DNA of 64,000 nt. Source: Cercospora beticola. Taxonomy: Eukaryota; Ascomycota; Dothideomycetes; Mycosphaerellales; Mycosphaerellaceae. Location: assembly GCF_033473495.1 (NCBI RefSeq), contig NC_088939.1:2604001-2668000 (forward strand), given 5' to 3'. Positions 32,411 through 43,222 of this stretch are shown here, one piece after another. The notes under the pieces are model-generated. The model was not told the DNA's origin, made no database searches, and worked only from the letters and a program-made list of their open reading frames with translations. Positions within the stretch are counted from its first letter, which is position 1; every line of letters begins with the position of its first letter. A program made the translations under genes and the position numbers.

Positions 32411-33388
32411 ATGTCCATCGCCGAGATCAGCAACGGTCCTCCACCACTCTTTATGATCTGGCGGGAGATAGTAAACGAGACGGGAGTCGGAGAATGCCAC
32501 TACTACAACATTACAGCGACCACACCATACGCGCAACTCTCCACGGAAGAACTGCGACTGCGAGATTACCACGCATCAAGAACTCCCATCTTCGCCCCTG
32601 ATCCGTCCAAGGAAGCAGGCGAGGTTTTGAAGCTTTCCGTCCAGAAACCAGAGTCTGGAAGTGGCAAATTCCGTGGTCCTATCATCACATTCGTAGTCGG
32701 CACGAAGGACGCAGAGACGTTCGCGATTCATCAAAATGTCGTCTCTGAACAGTCCGAATTTGTGCGCCTCGCTTTGCAGGGCAACTGGCAAGAGGCCAAG
32801 AGTCGCGTCATTCCATTGCCGGACGATGACCCCAAGACATTCGAAATCTATCAAGCTTGGCTCTATGACCGAAAGATCTACACAGACCGCTGGATTGTAG
32901 GCTTCACCGGTTTGGACACAGAGCCTCGGCGACTCTTGAAAGCCTGGATCCTTGGCGACAAACTCCTGGACACGAACTTCAAAGACGCACTCATGGATGC
33001 CTTGGTTGGCAGACTGAGTGATACAGAAGGTTTCGCAGCATTTCGTTCGACGACCATTTTCATCTACACCCACACACCCGATGGTTCGGCACCTCGACGA
33101 CTGTTGACAGATATCTACGCGTATCAGGGTGCCCCATCGTGGCTAGATAACTTGATGCGCAGCGGTTTGCAAGAAACCTACGCCGTGGATTTCCTGAAAG
33201 ATCTCAGCAAGAGGCAGCTTACTCAGCGCGGATCGTCAAGCCTGACCTCAGCGGCATATATGGCAGTTAAGCTGAGCTGCGCATACCACGATCACCAACC
33301 AGGCAAATGTTTCAGGGTAATTACTTCCAGTCCATTTTTTATTGTAAGACATTCTTTACATGTCTGCTGACTACTCCAGGAATCGTGA
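32411..33388 (+). CDS. BTB/POZ domain protein
   Basis: Exon 32411-33316, intron 33317-33379 (63 nt, GTAATT donor, GCTGAC branch, TCCAG), short exon to a TGA at 33386-33388; 304 residues. If the intron is retained the frame closes at 33370 (319 residues). The BTB core is at about 90-190: GPIITFVVG...FAIHQNVVSEQSEFVRLALQG, then PLPDDDPKTFEIYQAWLYDRKI and a helix with LLKAWILGDKLLD. It ends in CAYHDHQPGKC, a Cys/His tail common in fungal BTB proteins. Such proteins are presumed adaptors, possibly for Cul3, but that is not shown. A further frame after the TGA (to 33644) is open but out of phase with this join. Confidence 0.82.
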
Positions 33389-33744
33389 CAAGGAGCACCC
33401 ATTGCGGAAACCCAGCTGCGATATGCTCCAGGCGAGTAGCACCCTGAGCCGCAATCTCGTGCAAAGCGACGAAAGCATACCGCAAGAAGCTTCTGCATTC
33501 CCAACAAAACTCCTGCATGATTACACAACATTAAACAAAAAGCAAAACGCGCAAAAGTGTCTGGCTGACAATGCCCTTTTCCCAATGCCGCCAACGACAT
33601 TGGTGCATCAGCGTACAGAAGGAGGCAGTGCAGACCAGTATTAGTAGGCCAATGTACAGGCAAAGGTCAAGAGTAGTTTTTCAGCATCAATGAAGTTGCC
33701 AAGTTTGTGGTGAGTTGAACATCAACCCAAGTAGGTGCGACGGC
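33389..33744. other. Convergent intergenic region
   Basis: 356 bp between the BTB gene (plus) and the large regulator gene (minus). An 85-codon open stretch follows the BTB stop in the +1 frame but looks like 3' UTR. Nothing else seen. Confidence 0.4.
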
Positions 33745-36700
33745 TTACTGACGGGCGCGCAGTCCGAGAGCAGCAGCTCTTGAGGCGACATTGCTTCTTG
33801 GCTCCTCAGTGTTATTGTGCTCGACAGCCAGTTCGGCAGCCGCTTTCTTTCTGGACTTCTTTGGTGGGACAGAAGCTGTTGCCATCGGACTAGTCGTAGT
33901 GGTGGTTTCCGTCCCGGCCATCTCATCGCTTCCAGCTTTGACGATAGTTCTCTTCTGAGCGCGCGCTGAGATGTTAGAAGCAGCTCTCTTGCGCGGGTTC
34001 GGGGTCTTCATGGAAGCCGGTATGGCAGCGGGTGTGGCAGCCGGTATGGAAGTCGGCACGGGAGCAAGACTGGCTGGCTCCTCTGTTGGCGGGTACGGGA
34101 GGGTAGCATGTTCCGTAGTCGTGAAATCCTCATACTCATCGTCCGTCTCATGGTCGGCGTCAGTGTCGCTTTCGTGATCATCCTCATCATCCATCTCCCC
34201 TGCCATAATCCGCATGGTACCTTTGAGGCGACTCGGCTCAGCTTCGCCAAGGGCGATGGCGTCGTGAAGCTTATCCCAGCTCTCCTGGTCCATGAAGACA
34301 AAGCCGTCTTTAACTGTTGCGTAGTTGAGATCGCTCTGGCCGACTTTGCAACTTGGATGTTCGTCCCATTCGTGCCCTGCGCCGAGTGGACAGTTTTTCT
34401 TGGTGTCGGCACCGTTGTGGTGATGACTGCGGACATCTTGGGGATGGGCGAAGCCCTTGCCTGTAAAGATTGTTAGCATTGGCGATTCGGGACACTATCG
34501 AGCTGAATTACTGACCGCATGGACCATGGATGTATGGTCTCGTGGTGCGACTCATCAAGGCGCGGCGGGTCGGGTACACTGGACCCACATGTTGGACTTC
34601 AGTCGAGTATAGATGACCGATCTGGTGCTTCGGCTTGCCAAAGGACTTCGTGGTGCCCGCAGGCTTCGATTTCTTCTTTGGAGAAGCTTTACCACCACGA
34701 GCACGGGGCTTGCGGACTTCTTGCGGTGGTGCACGAGTTCCGCCATCGGCAAGATTGGCAGATCTGGCGTAGACAGAAGACTTTGGACTGACAGGTGGTG
34801 TGGCACGTACGAAAGCTGCCGTGCTCGGTTCTGGTGCATCATCGGCCTCCTCATCAGCCATGTCAGAGTTTTCAGAAGCCTTGAAAGCATTCTGAGGACG
34901 CTTCTTGCGCTTGACTGGTGGCGTGACGTCTGGCGAGTCAAGCATGTTTTCCTCAGACACAGCGTCAGACACAGCAGCTTCGCCAAGCTCACGATCCAGC
35001 CTCTCGTTCAGCGAAGCTAGCGCTGCATCATCCCAACTGGAAGGAAGACACTTCACAAACTCCAGCAGCAATTCTGGCATATGAGCGCGGTGGAGTAATT
35101 TGTAAGTGTTCCTGTAGAAATCCTGCTCGTCGAGAAAACCAGTCTTGTACAGATCTGCGTCTTTCAAGAATTGTTCCAAGGTGGCAGAGTCTTGAACATC
35201 GAGACGAGCTTGAAGAGAATTGAGGAAGTCCGAAACATGCTCCGCCGGTGTTGCGTTGTCCTCGTCACTCTCGTTGGACTGTTGTTCATCATGATCATGC
35301 TGCTCGATGTTCTCCAAGTCCAGGAAGTCCGCATAGGCGAAGACCGGCGTATGATCAGAGGATACAGGTTCTGGCGAGTTGGTGCGCTGCACTTCCTCGA
35401 TGGTCGTATCGTTGTCGTCTCCCACGTCCTGAGGCGAGGCCTCGAAGCTGGCAATGGAAGGATCGGCGATGGACGTTCCATCTGCAGGAGTCGCAACCGC
35501 CTCCGCATTGGACTCCGGAGCCGGCGATGCCTTCTGAAGAACGGACGCTTCGGTGGGCATCTTCGCGAGGATCTCTGATGCCTCTGCTTCCGTCATGGCA
35601 GGTGGCCTCGATTTGTGCGTGCACTTCTTGTGTCGTGCCCTACAGTCAGCACAGCGCTGAAAAGCTGGTGCCGCTGCACCCTTTTTCTTCTTCTTCTTAC
35701 TCTTTGATTTCGATTTCTTCTTGCTCTGCTCTGGGCTCTTAGGTGGAACATACGCATCTTCCTCAGACTTCTGTGAGTCGGCCTCTGCGTCGGAACCATC
35801 TCCATCTCCTACCGAGTGTATATCCTTGTCATCTGCATATTGTGACACTTGCGATAGGGATGAGCGAGGGACTGTTCTTGCTTTACTAGGCGGTGGCATG
35901 GCGTCTGATGAGCGGCGCGCAACAGGTTCGCTCTCACCAGTTACTCTGCCCGCTGTATGAGCCGTGAGCATCCTCGGATCAACATCGACATTGTCGAACA
36001 CGAACGAGCTCGGTGGTGTGAGATAAGGTGCAGACAGCTGCGGAGGCTGGACGGGGCGGAACACTCCATCGCTGCCAACGTTCGAAGCGCGACCGTCATT
36101 TGGCCAGTGGGGTTGGCCATGGTCAAGGTACGCCATTGATTGAGTCTCAGCCGGATACGGGATGCCGTACTGGCTACGGGAAGCGGAACGCTCGCCATGC
36201 CAATTGTATGGCACAGGTTCGTAGTTATGAAGGTATTGTCGCTGAAATTGCTCATGTCCGATCTGCGGGCCGGCAGCCTGTTGAAGCTGTCCGTATGTGA
36301 AGTGTTGCGGAGCGGGATAGTATCCAGCAGCCTCGAACTGAGAGGCATGACTGACTGCTTGAGCGCGCGGATTGTTGTGAGGGTTGGTGGTAAAGGCGCC
36401 ACTGGCAAGCGGGTTGGCGACGAAACCGTGACGCGCTGAGGCTGACTCCATATTTCTTTGCAGATTGGCATGACGGTATGGAGGGAGTTCGTGCCGGGCC
36501 TCACCATGTCCCTGCCAGTCATAGCTCACCAGGCTGCGTGGAGGGTAGGGTGGCAATTCGTGATGCGGCTGAACAGGTGGTGCTGGCAAGGCCGGGTCGT
36601 TCCTCAGGAAGTTGCCATTACGCATGCCTTGCGGCAGGCCGTGTTGATGGTACAGGTTGGGCGCGGCCGCGTATGGGTAGTGCTGGGCTTGAGCAGTCAA

Positions 36701-36920
36701 GCCGCGCTGGTCCATGAACGGCTGCGCGCCTGGCAGAATGCGCGGTGTCGAGTCCGCCATGCTGACGGTGCGGTGCGGGCGCACCGAATAGAGGCGATCA
36801 GGGAGTTCGTCCACGGTGTGACCGCCGACGACATTACCATCGCTGGAAGATAGTTAGCGCGTCTTCATTTGAATGAACGTACGAGACTTACCGGTCGTAG
36901 TCGAGAACCATCGGCGCCAT
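33745..36920 (-). CDS. Large nuclear regulator with Cys/His motifs
   Basis: Exons 36920-36892, 36842-34516 and 34460-33745 give 1023 residues. Intron 1 (49 nt) is GTAAGT/GCTAAC/CCAG; intron 2 (55 nt) uses a GTCAGT donor with GCTAACA branch. Residues 1-330 are Pro/Gln/His/Tyr-rich and disordered. A lysine block (SKKKSKSKSKKKKKKG) precedes CADCRARHKKCTHK at about 406-419, a C-x2-C-x6-C-x-H arrangement. The region after is acidic, with a helical stretch around FLNSLQARLDVQDSATLEQFL. Near residue 780 PYIHGPCGKGFAHPQDVRSHHHNG has one Cys and a His cluster like a degenerate C2H2 finger. The tail is acidic then basic with PRKRAA and KKSRKK nuclear signals. I read it as a chromatin- or DNA-binding regulator; the family is not known to me. 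Confidence 0.72.
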
Positions 36921-37127
36921 GTTCGGTGGTTTTGTTGCTGAAGTGCCAAAACAGCGCCCGAACGCGAGAAACTTCCAGTGCGAAGAACGAAACGACCGCG
37001 ACGACGCGGCAGTGGGAGCTCGCACGCGCTTCAGCAACAAACATGCACTTCCCATGCAGCTTGGCGTTAGCCGTTTGATACGCGAGCGGGAGGCTGCTGG
37101 GGCGTTCTGTTGACTTCACTTCTTGTC

Positions 37128-38570
37128 TCACTGCGGAGACCTGGATATGCGCCCATTGAGGATTGTCATCCTGCCTTGGCCGTGATCGTATAGATAGACT
37201 GCTTCACTCACACTAATTCTTGTGCGCCAGCTGGGGTCTGCCGCTTGGAATAGCAGAAGATCTGCTGGGTCTCCTGGCTGAAAAGCCAGACTGGTGTCTC
37301 CGACACCACGCCTACCCAAGCCTATCGCCGCTCGAGCTCTTGTACTGAAACACTCGTACAGGACCTCAGTGTCTCGCTTTGTACCTGCTTGATAGATCCC
37401 AACGCCTTGACAAGCCAAACTCAGTGGGTCACAGGTCCCCTGAGGCGTGAAAGCGTTGCCAATATTATTGACACCGATGCAAGCATTGAGATCATATTCT
37501 TTGATCAGTCGAGGGACATCGAGCGTACCGCGGATTTCCGGTTGCTTGCCAGTGCGCATCATGAACAGGTCGCTGGTTGGCAGCCCTACAAAGGAGATTG
37601 GAAGTTGTGCATCTTTGATTGTCTGCGCAAGCTCCTTCCACTGAGCCTCACTGAAGAGGGTCAGGCGAGTGCAATGCCCAAGCACTATGGTGACGTTGCT
37701 CGTCCGGTCTTTCCAGCCTTTCTCCTTCAAAGTCTGCACCACAAACCAGACAAGAGGCTCGACATCCTGGTCCAGATTGTAATCAAGATGGAAGTCAAGA
37801 TGGGCGTTATGCTCAATACTCAAGTCTACCATCCACTCCACGCTCCGCTGCATCTTCTCTCTGTCATTCTCGACATAAGGTGTGCTCCCGATCACAGTGA
37901 CGCCAGGCCTTGCGACCGCTTGTCGCATCAGATCGCGAATCACGCCCCCTTGTTCATCACCTGCCGATGGAGAGAACAGAGGCAGCTGCGCAAATGCACA
38001 TATCTGTATATTACAGACGGCATCGTCGGCGGCACGCTTCTGCAGCTGAATGCCGGCTTCCAAGCATTTGAGCTGTACACCAGCGTCTACTTCGACGAAT
38101 GCTCGCATGTGCGTGACACCAGCAGCTACACTCTCGTCCACAAGCCGTTGGCCTCGCTCCAGAAGATCCTCGTTCTCGAATTGAGCCTTTGCTTTGCCAG
38201 TAAGGTCCATAGCTTCTTGAAAGTCTCCTTTCTCGACTTGGAGATCTGCATACTTGGGATGGGATAAAAGGTATGCCTTGTCGATGTGTATGTGTGGGTG
38301 GCAGAGGGAAGGAGCAAGCAGTGCACCTTTGCCGTCAACAGAGTTCGCCGGCGGAGCATCATCTTGGTGGGCCACGACATCGCGAATGCACCCATCTGAG
38401 AGGTGGACATCCCATCGAGTATCTCTTTCTGTGCCCGGCAGAGAGACATTGCTCAGGACGTCGATGCGAGTGGCTTGCTCGCTTGTCTTCTTTCCGGTGC
38501 TGCCGAACTGAATCTTGGCCATTTCAGAATCGATGTCGATGCCATGCTGGCGTAGGAACTCGCCAGCCAT
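37128..38570 (-). CDS. Amidohydrolase, cytosine-deaminase-like
   Basis: Intronless, 480 residues from the ATG at 38570; an alternative ATG at 38519 (MAKIQFGS) is possible. The metal-binding strand motif is LCHPHIHIDKAYLL (residues 89-102), the HxHxDK form of cytosine deaminase-type amidohydrolases. A second His site is AHLDFHLDYN, another is VLGHCTRL, and the Asn/Asp strand is ACIGVNNIGNAF. A C-terminal FQPGDPADLLLF strand and WRTRISVSEAVY belong to the small beta-domain. The family hydrolyses C-N bonds of cyclic amines or amides using one or two divalent metals. Which substrate is unknown. A 292-codon frame on the opposite strand (37389-38267) is a shadow. Divergent from SNF12. Confidence 0.85.
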   Translation of the reverse strand: MAGEFLRQHGIDIDSEMAKIQFGSTGKKTSEQATRIDVLSNVSLPGTERDTRWDVHLSDGCIRDVVAHQDDAPPANSVDGKGALLAPSLCHPHIHIDKAYLLSHPKYADLQVEKGDFQEAMDLTGKAKAQFENEDLLERGQRLVDESVAAGVTHMRAFVEVDAGVQLKCLEAGIQLQKRAADDAVCNIQICAFAQLPLFSPSAGDEQGGVIRDLMRQAVARPGVTVIGSTPYVENDREKMQRSVEWMVDLSIEHNAHLDFHLDYNLDQDVEPLVWFVVQTLKEKGWKDRTSNVTIVLGHCTRLTLFSEAQWKELAQTIKDAQLPISFVGLPTSDLFMMRTGKQPEIRGTLDVPRLIKEYDLNACIGVNNIGNAFTPQGTCDPLSLACQGVGIYQAGTKRDTEVLYECFSTRARAAIGLGRRGVGDTSLAFQPGDPADLLLFQAADPSWRTRISVSEAVYLYDHGQGRMTILNGRISRSPQ

Positions 38571-39072
38571 GATGGTTTGATTGTGCTGCGGTTACTACCT
38601 GTAATCTAGGTAAGTTTAGGTTGGTGAGACAGATGGAACAGAGAGGACAGGACGGGAATTAAATGTGGATATCTCTACTCATCATCGACCACTACTCGCG
38701 GCTCGCTTCTTGCTTCTTGCAGCACTAGTCGATGCATCAGGACGACATCAAGTGAGTGACACACGAGATGCGAGCCAGGAGCATCGAGCATGATAGATCC
38801 GGCTGCCCTCATTGCGAGCGGAATTGGGTGAGTATGGAGGAAAGAGACGCGTGAGAATGGAGGTGGTCGATGTGCCCCTCCGCTCGGACCCAGTCCTGTG
38901 GTGTCTCGCCTCCCCCAGCAAGTCACGTCTCCTGCTGCATTGCATCCATCTCCCACGCGTCAAGCTTGCCGACACTCGACACTTTTCCATCATCACCGTC
39001 GCTCGTCCATCGACATCAGAGTTCCGTGATCATCGAGGCTGAAAGCCAGCTCGCCTTGGCAGATCGGCGAAA
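38571..39072. promoter_or_regulatory. Divergent promoter, amidohydrolase / SNF12
   Basis: 502 bp between divergent genes. A plus-strand frame is open from 38870, but it is out of phase with the SNF12 first exon and is taken as leader. Confidence 0.35.
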
Positions 39073-40780
39073 ATGCAGGCCAACTACCGGTATAATCGCA
39101 GTCCGCAGCAGGCGAGACGAGGGCCTGGTAAGCAAACTCTACACTTTCCCACTCTCGCGCACACGTCTGTCGCAGTGCGCTCGTACTACGCGCGAAAGGG
39201 AGTCGGTCATGGAACAGGCGCGCGCGCATCGTCGCAAGATTAGCTTTGCTGACCTCGAGCGCACCTGGCGCAATGCAGGTCCTATGGTCGCACCACCACA
39301 AGCACACCCACAACAGCAGCAGATGACCCAGGCGCAACTACAGCAGCAACATCTCGAAGCGCTTCGTCGCCAAGACCTTGCGCGACGGCAGGCGAGAAAA
39401 CCAACCGACCGCGAAATACCCGACGAAGTCAGCGAGGCCGTGGTAGGAGATGGCGTGGAGCGCTACAAGAAGCTGCGCGATGCTGAGAAGAGGCTTGACG
39501 CGATCATGATGCGCAAGCGACTAGATATCAGCGACAATCTGCAGAGACGATGGACGCGCCGGGAAGGCACGATACGTATCTGGATTTCCAATACAGCCGA
39601 AGGACAGCCGTGGCAGATAATGGAGGAGGGCAACGCGAACGAAGATGGCATGTTTGAGCTGGGAGAGAACCAGGCAACCTTCAAATTGAAGATCGAGGGC
39701 CGACTGAAGGAAGACCCGGATGAGGACGAGGCAGACAAGCCACCCGCTGGACACCGACCCAGGCTGAGCACATTCTTCAAAGCCATCACTATCGACTTCG
39801 ATCGCAATCCGAATTTGAATCCGGATGGATACAGCCAGATTGAATGGCGCAAGAAGCAAATGACTCCCGGCCAGCCGCTTGATCCTACCGATCGTGAAAA
39901 CAATTTCGACCAGATAGAGTTCACGCGTAAAGCCGACGAGAACATCAATATCACCATTAATTTGACGCGCGATGAGAAGAGCGAGCGCTACAAGCTGAGT
40001 CCTGAGCTCGCTGAGATCTTGGACACAGATGAAGAAGACCGCGCTGGTGCTGTGCAGGGCATCTGGGAATACTGTCGTGCGATGGGACTGCAGGAGGATG
40101 ATGATAAGAGAAAAATTATCTGCGATGCGGCGTTGCAAAAGGTACGACTATCCGGATATACTGCACACAATTTGCTAACCACAATACAGATCTTTAAGCA
40201 AGAGACTGTGTACTTCCCGTACGTGCCGGATCTTCTGCTGCACCACATGCAGCCGCTCCCGCCGATCCAGCTCAAGTACACTATCCGAGTGGACAAGCCA
40301 TACATTACTGGCACCAAAGACCCCAACTCACCTTCTGCCTTCCTACAAGACGAGGACAGCGAGTCTAAGCCCAACCTGAAACCATGTCAGCCGACAGTCT
40401 ACGACATCCGTGTGCCACTGCCGAATCCACTGGGACACCAACTCACGCGCTTCCACACGTCGAAGACACATCTTAACGATTTGCAGAGTATTGTTAAGAT
40501 TGACGATGATCTCGCATTGCTCGTGCAGAAGATTCATCAGACTAATGCCAAGCGCAAGTTCTACAACAACCTGGCCAAGGACCCAACATCATTCGTTAAG
40601 CGATGGATTAGTAGCCAGCAACGCGACCTGGAGGTGATTTTGGCCGAAGCCACTCGCGGCGGAGGCGAAGACGCAACCAACGAAGAGTTCCGCCGCGGTG
40701 GCAGAGACGGTGTCTGGGGCTCTGAACTGGCACGCGAGAGCGTCGGTCTGTGGCTCGCTCGCAACCAAAAGGCATCGTAG
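39073..40780 (+). CDS. SNF12: SWI/SNF complex subunit SNF12/SWP73 (BAF60)
   Basis: Exons 39073-39127, 39279-40141 and 40190-40780 give 502 residues. Intron 1 is 151 nt (GTAAGC, GCTGAC branch, TGCAG); intron 2 is 48 nt, in phase (GTACGA/GCTAAC/ATACAG). The 19-residue first exon (MQANYRYNRSP) and the PPQ/Q-rich stretch match the BAF60 N-terminus. The conserved core has a helical YKKLRDAEKRLDAIMMRKRLD, a WTRREGTIRIWISN strand and ITIDFDRNP. A SWIB/MDM2 domain follows: YKLSPELAEILD, GIWEYCRAMGL and IFKQETVYFPYVPDLLLHHM. A C-terminal coiled region ends SVGLWLARNQKAS. It is a core subunit of the SWI/SNF or RSC remodellers (Snf12/Rsc6). The frame stays open for 150 codons beyond the TAG stop (see findings). 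Confidence 0.94.
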
Positions 40781-40876
40781 AGTGATGCTGCAGGTTTTCT
40801 TAACACAACATCTGTACCTGTTACGGCTTCAGCCCAACATCCGACGAACTTTGCGGCCGCTCCACCAACGCACGGC

Positions 40877-41347
40877 ATGCACACAACGAGCGCGCCCGCA
40901 GGACCGGCAACGCAAACGCCCACAACATTGGATTATCCTCTATCGACGGGAACCTTGGCACACGCGGATAGATTCCGTCACTATATACCAGCAGAGGCAC
41001 GGCCTCAACCCACTCCCTCGCCATCATATCACCTTCCAGCGTCCTACCAAGGACCAGCTGGAGTGCCTGCATGGGGCGGCACTCTATCTGGCGAGTCGAA
41101 CCATCCCTCTGCCCCACGCATGCCATTGCCAGGCTATCTTGACTACAACGGCACACCGAATCAACTCCAGACCCCAGCATTGCCCAGGTCACATACAGCA
41201 CCCATGACATTGAATTCCATGACTCCAACATAGAATCAGGAGGTCCCGAGAGAGGATTCTTCCACTGCACAGCAGCAGGATGTTCTGCATGAGAATTCTT
41301 CAACAGCACAGCGGCAAATTCTCCCAAAAAAAGGATTCTGCAATTCC

Positions 41348-41380
<33 letters not shown>

Positions 41381-41546
41381 TCAACTGCGCCGCTGCTCCA
41401 GGTGCAGAAAGTCCAAGCCGCATTCCCAATTTTATACCAAGCCCCGTGGTGGCATGTACAGGTTGTGCAAACCCTGTACTGATGAGTTCACAATGAGGAG
41501 ACACGTAGGGACAATGCTGGAGGAGGAGATGGAGGAAGAGGAATAA
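40877..41546 (+). CDS. Putative Stc1-like zinc-binding protein
   Basis: Proposed exons 40877-41187 and 41234-41546 (46-nt intron, GTCACA donor, CATAG acceptor, phase 2) give 207 residues. The first exon is Pro/Thr/Ser-rich. The second has a polyQ run from ten CAG codons and then CSRCRKSKPHSQF, a basic loop, and LCKPCTDEF: two CxxC pairs about 22 residues apart with KP and F between. This is the pattern of the Stc1 domain, which links RNAi to heterochromatin in fission yeast, though many fungal proteins of unknown role share it. An acidic EEEMEEEE end follows. Exon 1 begins 96 nt after the SNF12 stop in the same frame. The donor is weak and an alternative frame across an A7 run exists, so the structure is uncertain. 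Confidence 0.5.
41346..41380 (+). repeat. CAG trinucleotide microsatellite (polyQ)
   Basis: About ten consecutive CAG codons between cacag and aatcaactgc. It encodes polyglutamine in the zinc-protein frame and polyalanine in the alternative frame. Likely length-variable between strains. Confidence 0.85.
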
Positions 41547-41905
41547 ATCGCTAGATTGTAGGTAACTGCAATGCTTTGGCAGCTTTCCTTTTTTACAGAT
41601 AAATACAGGCAGACGCCTTGTACGATTGAGGACGAAACTTGTCTCGGATTGTCCCCTGCAGCTTCGAAAACGAAAGTTGCCGCGCGTATTTGAGTGCTCT
41701 TGGGGCAGATTTGAACAACGGTATTTGCCATATTCTTGGTATCACATTAATCTCATCCGAAACGCCTCTTTGCCTGCCATGCACATTCCATCCAGCACGA
41801 ATCAACGAATATCACAACAATCTTATCCCGTGTCCAGACCTTCTCCGGTCCTTTCTTCCCTCGACGTGCCTCACCCATCTACGATCTTCCCCTCATCGAC
41901 CTGTT
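41547..41905. other. Convergent intergenic region
   Basis: 359 bp between the Stc1-like gene (plus) and AIM24 (minus). Frames on either strand look random; nothing recognised. Confidence 0.4.
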
Positions 41906-43177
41906 CTACGCCGCCCCTCCATGCGCAGCCATATACTGCGCAAAAGCCGTCGGACTCCTCGTTTGCATGAACACTGTTCCAGGTCCCGAAAATTTACAGA
42001 CCAGACCTTCGCCGGCACTCATATTACTGATAATTCCGCCGCTCGCGACACGTTCCATGACGTAGCTGCAATTCCATGCGACGAGGTGGCCGTTGTCGAT
42101 GATGTATTTTTCGCCTTCGCGGAGCTATTGAAGAAAAGAAGGAAGATGTTAGTCGCATGAAGTGTTGGATGGGGAGATGAAGCAGGGAATGGGTATACTC
42201 ACATCTTTCCGTATAATAGCCCCCATACTCTCAATCCAACAAATCCCCGTTCCACCCATTTTATACACAAACAATCCCTCACCAGAAAAGAAAGCCTTAC
42301 TCAACGCTTGCGAGACGTAATCTTTCGTCACACCCTGCGTACAAGCCAAAAACGCATCCTTCCCCAACATCCACGTCTCTCCATTCCCACTCAACCTAAT
42401 ATTCGTTATATCCCCCAAACTCGCCGGACCCAACAACAATTCCCCGGGACCAGTAAATGTCGAATGCGACATATGCCCGCGGGCGAGGAGTTTTTTCATG
42501 CTGAATTGGACATTTCCTTTTACGGTTATGGTGGGGGACATGGCGATCATTGCGCCGGGTTTGACTTGGATGGGACAGCCCATGGCGAGTTGGATTGTGA
42601 CGATGGTGTTGGTGTCGCGGTGGGAGATGCGGTAGCTGCCGCCGTTGAAGGTCCCGACGTCGTCGATTGTGGCGGCTGCGCCTTGGAATTGGCCGGGGGG
42701 AGGGGCGCCGCCGGGGACGGTGGATTGGCGGTTGAAGGAGGTTTGGCGGGGGCTGGCGAGGGGGGCGATTTGTGCTTCGGGCTCTTTTTGGGATTCGGAG
42801 GGGGGTGCAGGGTAGTATGGGAGGGACTTTTCGTTCGATTGAGTGAGCTGCGGACTCTCTCGTTGCGGTTGTGGAGAGACTGGGGATACGGCAGGTGGCG
42901 GTGCGAAGGACGGAGGTGGGGCGAAGTGTTGTTGCTGTTGCTGGGGTGGTGGAGGGTAATGTGTCTCGTTCGACGATGGAGGAGGAGCGAAGTGTTGCTG
43001 CTGTTGACCTGGAAGACCATGTCAGCGGCGTGCAGAAGGATAGTCTTTACCAACTGTCTCACCTGTGGACTCGCCGCCAGGAGGAGGGGCTTCATCGCCG
43101 TGTTAGCCAACATAGATGCTGTCGTTGTTGAATTGGAGCAACCGCGTACGAGGGAAGTATGTTTGTCCTGACGCCAT
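41906..43177 (-). CDS. AIM24: AIM24-family protein (mitochondrial biogenesis)
   Basis: Exons 43177-43150, 43089-43063, 43008-42203 and 42124-41906 give 359 residues. Introns are 60, 54 and 78 nt; the second exon is only 27 nt and encodes a poly-Pro stretch. The N-terminal 125 residues are Pro/Gln-rich with repeated QQQHFAPPP. The beta-rich AIM24 domain begins near [12 protein letters not shown]. It includes [67 protein letters not shown] and [23 protein letters not shown]. The yeast namesake sits in the mitochondrial inner membrane and supports MICOS and respiratory complexes. This fungal form has the Pro/Gln leader and no clear presequence, so it may be a cytosolic paralogue of the same fold. 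Confidence 0.9.
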
Positions 43178-43222
43178 CCTTGCTTCTGTTGCCTGTCTTG
43201 ACGCGTTCGGTATTTCGCTTTC

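Noticed and set aside
33389..33644. Second exon of the BTB gene in the +1 frame
   Set aside because: It would need a GG donor; the valid GT donor puts a TGA three codons into the next exon.
34508..36814. Two independent genes at 33745-34479 and 34508-36814
   Set aside because: A phase-1 intron with GTCAGT donor and branch site joins them into one protein, and the joined Cys/His motif is continuous.
37389..38267. 292-codon plus-strand frame
   Set aside because: Antisense to the amidohydrolase, whose frame carries clear metal-site motifs; the plus-strand translation has no recognisable features.
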